A stretch of 64,000 nt of DNA, taken from assembly GCA_020850575.1 (NCBI GenBank), contig JADZEJ010000007.1, forward strand, positions 1-64,000. The letters run 5' to 3'. The stretch's first letter is position 1. Each line of letters begins with the position of its first letter. Position numbers and translations under genes: made by a program. This document shows, piece by piece, positions 8,986 to 19,400 of this stretch. This stretch comes from Candidatus Uhrbacteria bacterium (GTDB lineage Bacteria; Patescibacteriota; Patescibacteriia; 2-12-FULL-60-25). Below the pieces are notes generated by a model that was not told the DNA's origin, searched no databases, and saw nothing but the letters and a program-made list of their open reading frames with translations.

Positions 8986-10101
8986 TTACTGAGCTATACG
9001 AACAGATTGAATGATCATGCGAATCAACGTACGAAACGCCGGTGTCATCATAGGATCAGCCGGAGTTAACACGAATCGTGTCTTTGGTAATTTTACGTCG
9101 CCTGAAAGACCATTTTCACCAAGAATAGCCTGAAACTCATTTTTTGTAGTCAAAGTAGTTCCTAATATTGAGCTTGCAACCCCTCCATCATACATAGATA
9201 AGATAAATCTATCACCACCTTGTGTTTGTATCGTTGCTGTCACATCCGTTTGATCAATTAAATTCCATACGACAGGCATCAAAAAGGTTACACCTGCCCA
9301 ACGCACCACCTTGATCGAAGCTAAAGACATGATTGTTCCCGCTTTTTCAAGAGGATTATACAAATCTCCAATTTCTGCTGAATCTGAAAAACCGTCATTA
9401 TCGGTATCAATGATTGTCAAATTTGTCCCTAAAATCGTTTCTTCTGCATCCGTCAAGCCATCACCATCAGTATCCGTCGTAGAAGTAAAATTAGGTATTG
9501 ATGGTGGTGACAACGAAGTATCGGTATCAACGACCGGTGGTGGGACAATTGGCGTCGGTGGTGGAATGTTTGGCGGTGCACTTGGCGGCGATTGTGTATT
9601 ACTTGCATCCGTATTTTCAATAGAATTCAAATTCGTATTTTCTTGTATTGGATTTGTTTCCGTAACTGGGGGCGTATTCACCAACGGTTGAGCGACTTGG
9701 TTTGTTGATGTATTTGTTGTTTTCGTTAAAGCAATTGCACGAGCTTCTTCTTCAGCAGCCGGACGAATGACAAGCATGTAATACACCCCACCCCCAATTC
9801 CACCTAATAACAATAAAACAACAAACACACCAATGATAATCTTTCCCACCGAACGACCGGAATGATTCTGTGATTCCACCGATGTATTTTCAAGAGTACT
9901 TGAAGAACGAGTATCAATAGATGCATCGGGTACATTCGAAAAAATATCTTCCGGTTCGCGCACACCTGTTTCATTTCCTAATACTGGCTTCGGTGTTTGA
10001 ATTGATTGTGCTCGTGGTACTGGTTGTGGATCACGCGGAGGTGCGGATGACGGAGTCTGGGCTGGTTCGATGGGGAGATTTGAAGGTGTTGAATCAAACA
10101 T
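8986..10101 (-). CDS. Membrane-anchored thrombospondin type 3 repeat surface protein
   Basis: A 371-residue protein. A Pro/Ser-rich cytoplasmic tail of about 85 residues precedes one membrane helix (GKIIIGVFVVLLLLGGIGGG, about 86-108). A low-complexity Thr/Asn/Pro stalk follows to about 210. Two calcium loops (DTDGDGLTD and DTDNDGFSD) sit near 211-243, and then a compact domain reaches the end (about 250-371). It has the same order of parts as its neighbour at 7605-8975, minus FN3, and both place a SxSP/NP segment after the calcium loops. The shared plan suggests duplication and divergence. Function at the surface is inferred only from topology. Confidence 0.87.
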   Translation of the reverse strand: MFDSTPSNLPIEPAQTPSSAPPRDPQPVPRAQSIQTPKPVLGNETGVREPEDIFSNVPDASIDTRSSSTLENTSVESQNHSGRSVGKIIIGVFVVLLLLGGIGGGVYYMLVIRPAAEEEARAIALTKTTNTSTNQVAQPLVNTPPVTETNPIQENTNLNSIENTDASNTQSPPSAPPNIPPPTPIVPPPVVDTDTSLSPPSIPNFTSTTDTDGDGLTDAEETILGTNLTIIDTDNDGFSDSAEIGDLYNPLEKAGTIMSLASIKVVRWAGVTFLMPVVWNLIDQTDVTATIQTQGGDRFILSMYDGGVASSILGTTLTTKNEFQAILGENGLSGDVKLPKTRFVLTPADPMMTPAFRTLIRMIIQSVRIAQ

Positions 10102-10125
10102 ATTAGTACGATAAAAAACAAATAA

Positions 10126-10449
10126 TTACTTAGACTGTACAAATCCATCCGGCGTTAAAATCGGTTGACCAACTGGCAATTTCGTAGGAATTACAACGGA
10201 TGGGTTTTGTGGTGGCGGACCATGTGGCAACTGATCATACGGAACTGGAACATATCCATTATCTCTCGAATTACCTGTATTGGAAACACCCTTTTTTTCT
10301 TGGGGTTTTGTGCTGTTACGAATGCCCGTCCCTTTAATCGGTAAGAAATCCGCTTCCGGTGTATTCCTTACACGAAGAAACCACACAATGCCAATAAGCA
10401 TTATAAAAGTAAAAATGATTCCGAATGTGATAAGTAAACGATGTTTCAT
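10126..10449 (-). CDS. Small membrane-anchored protein, 107 aa
   Basis: The start is taken at the ATG at 10447-10449, just after the giant gene stop (10460). An earlier in-frame start would overlap that gene. Residues 4-26 form one hydrophobic helix (LLITFGIIFTFIMLIGIVWFL). The rest is an extracytoplasmic, Pro/Gly/Asn-rich low-complexity tail with no Cys. It lies between the giant protein and the paired calcium-repeat proteins on the same strand with short gaps, so it is likely part of one surface transcription unit. No family is recognised. Confidence 0.7.
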   Translation of the reverse strand: MKHRLLITFGIIFTFIMLIGIVWFLRVRNTPEADFLPIKGTGIRNSTKPQEKKGVSNTGNSRDNGYVPVPYDQLPHGPPPQNPSVVIPTKLPVGQPILTPDGFVQSK

Positions 10450-10459
10450 AAGGAATTTT

Positions 10460-13400
10460 TTACCAATTAAGTTTCTGAAGTTCAGGTGTAGAATATTGAT
10501 TGCATTGATACGCATAGGAATAACATGCTTGACCTTGTGTATGCATATCAGCTCCTTTATTTTGATTGATTACTTCAAAATTACCGGTAGATGGATTCAA
10601 ATCAGCTATATGGAGCGCACCCGTCACCGAAGAAACAGGAGTCACTTTTGTCAATAAATCAGCCGTTGCCAGATAAACGACTCCTCCTTGCTTCGCTAAT
10701 GAAGTAGCTTCGCTTCCGTCACCTTGCCAAACAAAACGTATTGGTTCATTAGTAGGATTATTAATAGAAAATTGTTTATAATTTATGAAACTCGTAAAAG
10801 GAGGATTCTTACCATAACACGATTCCCACTGCGGAAGCTCTGAACAATTTGATTGACCTATTCGTTGACCTTTCAAGAAAATATTACTCTCTCCGAGAGA
10901 ATTAATCCCCAATCCACAAAAATCCTTACACTGTTGTCCAGTTTTTTTGTTTTCTTGAGTACAGTTCATTAAACACGCAGTTGTACCTTCAATCGGGCAA
11001 TCATTAATCGATCCACCTTCACTAGAAGAATAATTCCAACCAAATGTTCTATCGCCAGGTGGATGAATACAGATCATGCGTGTAAATGGTAATTGCGTTC
11101 GATCCCAATATCCGATAGCACGCGGATTAATGTCTCTTGAACAAGCAGAAAATCCATCCGGTCGATTATCATACGAACACAATTGGGATCGAAGTTTATT
11201 ATTACATTTTCCATTTGGATCACTTGAAAATGAACAATACCCCTGACCAGCATCATCAACTGGTAAACTGAAAGCATATGTTTTCGGCAAAATTGTGTGT
11301 AGACTGAAAAAACTTGGAATGAATCCGTTCTTCCAGAAAACAGCTGCATAGGCATCTCCATAAGCTGGTCGTGGAAAAATATTTACATGAGCTGGCTCAG
11401 CTTGATTTGCGTGGAACACTTCATCAAAAGTATTCACACTGAATGTTTCGGAAGTAAACGGAAAATACCCACCTAAAACACCCTCGTCGATTGTGAGCGG
11501 ATACGTATACGGAGAATTTACTTGTCGACGACAATTAGCTGTGCCACCCCCTTTATTAACAGAAACATCAGTGCACGGATTATCCTGATACATATCGATA
11601 ACTAAACGATACGTATTACATTCTGAGCGAGTATTTAAGACACCGAATGTAAAATACCCATCTTCATTCGTGTACATTTCATCTACTTTTATACCTTTAC
11701 TCATTAAACTCACACGTGCATTTGGTACTACTTGTTGATACACAGCATCGTACACATACCCCTTAATCACTCCACTGCCTGAAGAATCGGAACACTTGCC
11801 ACATCCTGAAAATGAACAAGATAATCCACACATTGGTTTTTGAACATTATCATCAGATTTAACAGAAATATTGTACTTAGGTCCTTTTTGTGCGACGCAT
11901 TTCCAAAAATCACCTGAGGTCAACGGAATATTTGATGAATCCCATACATTCATAAATGCTTCATGTGGCGGCACTGTCCCTGGAACTATCATTTTCTTAC
12001 AAGATAAACCGGCACATTCTTTATACATCTGGAAAACCGGCCAAGTCATTCCGACAAGCGGACCACATGAACTGCTCTTGTATTCAGAACTAATCTCAAC
12101 ACCTTCAGGAGGAGTAGCCGGTCCAATAATTCTTGGATTACGCGGGTTCGATGAAAAATCGTAACCAAGAGCTAAACAAGAAACACTTTGAACCTTTGAA
12201 TCCAAACAAGGTTGATTCATACAAACAGTAGGAAAAATTGCCTCGCATAAGTAGTCTGGAGTCCCTGCTGGGCAATTTCCAGCCTGCACGACCGGTGTAT
12301 TACCATCGCATTGTTCTGATCCATTTTTTATACCATCTCCGCAAAAACCTCCCTGTGCGGCCAATAATTTACAAGAATTATTACAATCTAAACACGATGA
12401 ACCATATTCAGCATTACATTTAACCTTGCCATTATCTGCCCCATTATCGCATTCTTCGACTCCTGAATTAACATAACCGTCCCCACATGAATTCTGCTGA
12501 CATATATTCGTACAACTATCATTATTATTTGTATTTCCATCATCACATTTTTCACCTTCATCTAAGATACCATCGCCGCAAGAACCGATCGCAACACAAG
12601 GCGACCAATCAAGATACTGACATTTATTTGCTGCTGATGGATCTGCACAACCTCGAACATGTTGTGTATCGCGTACAGCACCTAATTGATCAGTAACAGT
12701 TTTTCCGACACATGATTGATACATTGGTCCAGGTACAACAGAATATTTATTTGCTGGTGTAACAACAATGGATTGACCACCACCACAAGTCCCTGCCGAA
12801 CCAGGTACAGAACAATCTGCATCAGTTTGACACAGCTTACCAGGCATACCTGAACTACAGATAGCGCTAGGATCAGTTTGCGAATTTCCATCACACTGTT
12901 CATTAGCATTCACTTGTTTATCTCCACATTTTGGTCCAGGACCCTTACAATCAAGTGCACAACTTTCATTCCAAACACCATTCTTTGATCCTTCATCACA
13001 CAATTCTCCTGGTTCAATTTTTCCATTTCCACAAAATTTATCGTATCCGCTACAAGATGGGTTACAGTGTGCATAAGAACCATTTAAGACACCGTCATCA
13101 CATACTTCTTTTGCAACACAGGAACCTTGTATAGTTACTGGATCACTATTTATCGTTTTTTTGTACACACATCCTTGATCATTTACACAACTTTGATTAA
13201 TCGGTGAACCAGGTTCTGTCCATGTACATACTCTATCAATCTTTCCATTTCCACATTGAACAACATCCGTACAGCTTGGATTTTTTGGATCATCTTGATA
13301 TCCCTGACAAGTACTTGAACAAATTTGTAACTTACTTTGATTTGCAGGACATGATTCGGTCGTCTGTTTCGTTTGACCGATTTCACAAACCTCTCCTTGT

Positions 13401-16400
13401 TGCACAATTCCATCACCACAAACACCAGTTTGACCAAACAATGTATTTTTACAAATATCTGAATATTTAAAATTACCACCTGTTTTTTGACAAACGCCTG
13501 ATACCGTTGGCACTTCACCACATGAATCTCCGGCAACGGTACTGCATGCAGTTGCGTCACTTGGGGCACATTCTACACCGGACTTAACACACTTAAAGCA
13601 ATTTAACGGATTAGAACAAACACGACATGATTTATCTCCGGCTAAACCTTCGCCCGCACAAATTCTTCCTCGTGCAGCATCTTCTGTAAAACATCGATAA
13701 TCCGCATTTGGTAAAGGCATATCCCACCAAGAATTTACATTTGTCGGAGGTATTTCAAATTCTGCACCCAACTCATACTGCTTACCAGTATTTAATGCTC
13801 GGTACATGTATAAACGTGAAACGCTACTTGGTAAGGCACCGATTCGAGGACAAGAAAAACTACCTTCAGTTTTATTCCAACAAGAAGCGGGATCAACATT
13901 GTCATCAAAAACAAATTGATTTGAAGAGTCTATTCGACCACCACGACACGCTTCGTTTGTAGGACAATCTGCATTTGAACTACATGGCGTACTAATGGAT
14001 TTTTCACAACGCCCACAGGCAATCATCCGATTGATTGGATCAACTGCACCCCCTAAAATTCCACCCATCTCAGATGTCCACGATGACCAAAGAGAATTAG
14101 TTTGTCCTGGTAAAAAGGTTCCGGTTTTCAAGCTTGGATAATTGACACTAATGTCAATCTTTCCTTTCTCTAAATTCTTCGCCATTCGGAAAAAATCTCC
14201 AATTCGAATAGTATCTCGTGCTAATTTCGCTTTTTGACTTTCACATGAAACTGTTTCATTGCCAAATGTCAAACAATCCCAGTCAGTATTACATCTAATC
14301 GGTCTACCATCATTAAATTCAGGTTTCGCAAAAAGATCATTTGTCGCTTCATTTAAACAAACATTTCCCTGTTGCAAAACATTAATATTAAATGTCATTG
14401 ATTCCAGTAATTGTTTTGCGATAACTTGAGTCGTTTTTTCTGCATTCGGATTAAATGAAAATACAAAGATATTAGAATAAATCTTACTTTCTACACCCGG
14501 ACGATTCGAAATAGCTATGTAAATTGTATTTCCATCGATCAAAGCAGGGTATCCATCAACTAAACTTAATTCAATATCCTCACTGCTAAACCCTTGCGCC
14601 GCATACCATTCTTCCGGTGATAAATGTAATGGATTTTGATAAACACGAATACCAATACCATCTTGTTTTAAGCCTGGAACAGAATCCGGATAAGTCAATA
14701 AATATTGACGAATAATACCTTTATTTACATCATTAAACGTCTTTGGAACAAATGTAATATCCATTGCGGGTAAATCATCCGAATCAGTAGTTGCGCTGCC
14801 GTCATCACGACAATACATCATGAGAAAATTCATCGGTGATGCAAAAGGATCTCCTACTAATTGAGAGGCATTCGATAAATCAGCCTTACTTGGCGAATTA
14901 GCCATGTCTCTAAATGGTGCCGTAGCGACGCCATTTAAAGCTGGCCATGGATTTTGACAAGCCAAAACCGACACCGGCGCAACTCCTTCAATCGCCAAAT
15001 CTTTCGAAGACGGAGTATTGATCGTATCATTTTCCACCTTCATACGAGCCGTTAAAATCGATGTACCGTTAATCTTTCCTGAAACAAATGTTGCATCACT
15101 TGTCGATTGAATTTTATCCAATCCCAAATCAGTTGCTAGCATGACAATCTTTTTTGATTCGGCGCTTGAAGTCCAATGATCCCATTTCCAATCATAACCC
15201 TGGACAGGCGACAACGGTATCGCCTGACCATTTTGAATTGATTGTGCATTTGCCTGAAAAGCACGAGTCTCAACTTCATAATTTGGATTCACAAACAAAA
15301 ACGGATGATCATTCGGAGACGTCGTATCTCTGATCTCAACTTGATTCACAGCGCAAACCTGATTTCCTGTTTTAAATGTCCAAGTTAATTCACCATTGGA
15401 AAAAGATTCAAACTTCTGAACAACACCTTTTGCAGTCATGACGCCTTGCCTATTTTTCTTATCACTATTATCTGTCAAATCTTGATCGCCAAAAAATCGA
15501 ACACGATACTGCGTATTAGGTTTCAGCGCTTGATCCAAGGTAAAAGTAAATAATTTACTGTCTTTATCACCGGCCGATTTTAATTGACCCGTTACACCAC
15601 CTTTGCACCATTTTTCTGCATAAACCGGTTCTCCGGTCAACCAAGCAACAAACGAATCCCATCGTTTTTGCATTCCACCCCAAAAATCAGCCTTGTATGA
15701 CTTCAACACTAAGACCTCAGAAGTACCTTGCGGGCAGTCAGCCGAAACTCCAACGTCTTCAGTAATTTCAAAATTACTTATAGCAACTGCAGCTCGCATT
15801 TCTTCGTTAAAAGCGCCGCTAATCAAAACATTACGACAAACATTTATGGCATTTTTTGGTGGGTATGGTGTAACGACACTTGGTCTTGGTCTACAACAAC
15901 CAACGTCATCCAAACCAAAACCAGCCTCACAACTCGCCTCATCAGTAAAACCGCATTGTAACCCATACACCGCTTTTCCATCTTTCGACTCAACGTTTGC
16001 AGTGATATCTGTCTTCATTAATCCATTTGAATCAGTTTCTGCATCTCCAACTATCGAAGCTAATTGTGTCCGATCAATAAAAGAATCACCGGATTGAATT
16101 GCTTCACATTGTTCGCCTCTTGCTTTTATTCCGTCACTACAAAAACTTGGTGCTGGTTTACCGAATGCATCCACATAATAAGGTGATGATCCTTCATACA
16201 AACATGCTTCACTACACCCATCTCCAGAAACAGAATTTCCGTCATCACAGTCTTTACCTGGTTCATTTGGTACTGAATTTCCACAACAATTTAATTGACC
16301 AACTGATGTACAAAACGCAACACCTGTATGCAAGCATGTTTTAACGTTACATCCGGCAGGAAAAATAGCATTGTTTTGCGCATCAACTCCGGTGGCTTCA

Positions 16401-19400
16401 CAAGCCTCACCAGGTTCTAGTTTAAGATTTCCACAAACAGCGTACAAAACACTCTTTGATTTCGAACCTTCATGCAAACACATTGCGCTGCATCCATCTC
16501 CTGAAACGGAATTTCCGTCATCACAATCTTTACCATCACCTAAAACATCATAATTTCCACATGAACTTAAACCTGCTAATGCACCCAAGTGTTTACAGCT
16601 TTCGCTACATCCACGAAACTGTCGCAATTTACACTCTCCTCCGGCAGCAATACAAGCATCTTTTTGTGTTTGTAATAAACAAGTCGCAAACTCAGGGACC
16701 GCAGGTGCACCATTTGTTGGCAATGAAGCACCAACACAAGTAGGTCCATAATCACATTCTTCACCTTTTTGTGGATCAACGATTCCGTTTCCACAAGTAC
16801 TTGATCCTGGATCGGCTAAAATTAAACATGAAGTCGAATCGCATTTGGCACCCAAAATGCCTACGCCAGGTTCACATTCTTCACCGCCATTCGCACCTGC
16901 CGCCAGCAGAAAACAAGCATCACCAGCTGGAGTTTTTCCATTTTTACAATAAGCTGTGTTTGTTGTTTCTATAGTGCCATTACCACACACTGCCGTTTTA
17001 TCCTTAATTGATAATGGTGCACCGGCAAGCAAACAAGAACCTGAACATCCTTCCGGTAATACTCCACCGGTATTTACATTTCCTTTTTTCCACAAAGTAG
17101 CAACTTTAGGATCTGTAACATTCCATGTCGCTTGAGTTGTTTGAACTAATGCTTGCCCTGTCGCGCTACAAGCATCCGTTACACCGTAAGGAGTCGCATT
17201 AAATAACTGTGAAGTCCCAACTCGGGATTCAAATTTTTCTTCTGGAACAACTTCAACTCGATCAGCCACACAGTACGCATCAGGTTCTTGTTTAACCCGA
17301 AACTTCCATGCAAATCCATCTGCCGTATTTAAGCCATCCATCGGAACACCGTTCAAGCCTTTAATTCCATTTGATTGTCCTGCGCCTCCACGAAGCAAAA
17401 CGTGATAAAAAGCACCAGGCGTCATTACTACTTGCGGTTCAATTTCAATTCTACGAAGTTTCGTATCACCCGAAGGAGCTACCAACGAAACTGCTTTAAG
17501 CGCAATTGGCGCTGTAAAATCCGCTGGATTACATTGTTCATTTAAACAACGGTGTACCACAATGTTTCCTAACGTTGTAACACTTGATAGATCCAATGTG
17601 GTACTGAAATTAGCCCAAATTAATGCATTCGTACAAGCTAAATCACAATTTGGTCCATAAGCTAAAACACGCGGTGGAAGAAACCGAACAAATAATTTAG
17701 CCGTTCCAACAACAGGAGAAGATTGAAGTAATTTTGCATTCACATCAACCGGTACATCTCCCGTTTCTTTCAAAGCTACACCTTGTTGAACACATCCTTG
17801 CAAATTCTGATTTGGATTTTTTGAAATTGAAGCTCGATTATCCTCACTGGCTTCCGAACTCCCTGTATACCAACTCCACTGCTTAGTTGAACATTCGACA
17901 TAAATACATTTGTCATCTGAATTAACCGGACTTGCTAGATAATTCGTTGTTTCACCCACATCATGCATTTCATAAGGATTTGGTGCCAAGTTTACATCAT
18001 GTATCTTACTTGGTTCATCCGAATTACGCGTCTTAAAACGAAAACAATATCCTATATCAGCTTTTGTTGCTGTCACGCCACATTCCTTCCTAACTTCCAT
18101 CATAGCTCCATCCGGTCCATTCGCTTTCACATTCGCTAAAATTTGAACAAGATACGTCGTATCTTTTTCCAAAGCGGTATTCTTATTAAATTTAACAATA
18201 TCTTGTGTGTTCCCGGCATGAATCAAATTCAAACCAGAATAAGGAACACTCTCAGTTGTAGCACAGGCATCTGATCCGGTACCTGTACACTTTAACAAAA
18301 GAAAATTCGACGAAACAACCGTTGACGCATTCAATACACGTGAAAAACGAACTTGTATAGCTGAATCCGTCGGAGCTTGATCACCTCCCGCACGACCCAT
18401 CCACGGTGACGGTGATGGATAAGGTGTAGGATCAAGGTCAGGTCGGCATTCTTCAATAACACGTGGAGCAATTGGAATAATTCCAGTCGATGCCTGCCAA
18501 GCATATTGAGCACTCAAAGACGCAACTCCGCATGACTCACTTGCCGGTCTGCAAGCTCCAGTAGGACAACATTGAAAAGAATCTTCTGGACCGCAAATGC
18601 CCGGTGCTTGATTACAATTTAAAACTTGAAAATTCACCTTATTTGATTCTTGACCCTGCACTTTTACCGACATCGAACCTGTAATGGCAAATTTTGGAAC
18701 TATAGTATTCGTTACTAAATCAGTAAAATTATCTTCCACAACTGATTGAACCGTTTCTCCCTTCGCTGCTGAAAAAAAGACGAGTGGTTTTTCGGTACCC
18801 AATCTTTCACCTTCAATCTTTACCGTTGTCTTTTCAGGACCGATAGCTGGATTCAAAGAACAGATACCAGGCTTTGGATTACCATCTTGAATTGTAAAAT
18901 CCATTGAATTCGACAATGCATTATCCGCGCGTCTAAGTGAGACTTTATACACACCATTACCCATCACCTGACTATTCTTAAATAATTGAGGAACTTTAAT
19001 AATGACACTGTCATCTCTCCAAAAACCATTTGCACAAGCTGCAGGAAAACTCGTGTCACCTATTGCTTCAAGTTGTTGAACAGGATCTGTAAATAATACA
19101 AAGCCTTTTGAATAACCAAAATTTTTACCCAAAATCGTTACATATTCTTGTTTTGGTCCAGCATCAGGACTTAAGCTCGCAATAACCGGTGGGGCACCTA
19201 AATTTTTATCAATAACCAAAAAATCAACAGGATTACTTTCTCCGGCTGATGTTTTAATCGTGACCGATTGAATACCAGAATTTGTGACAGGTGATTTAAA
19301 ACGAACAGCAGACGTCGTCCATTGGATAACATTCGTAAGTTCCAATTTACCGAATACAACTTTCGCAGCAGTTGTACCAAAATCCAATCCTCGAGCTTCT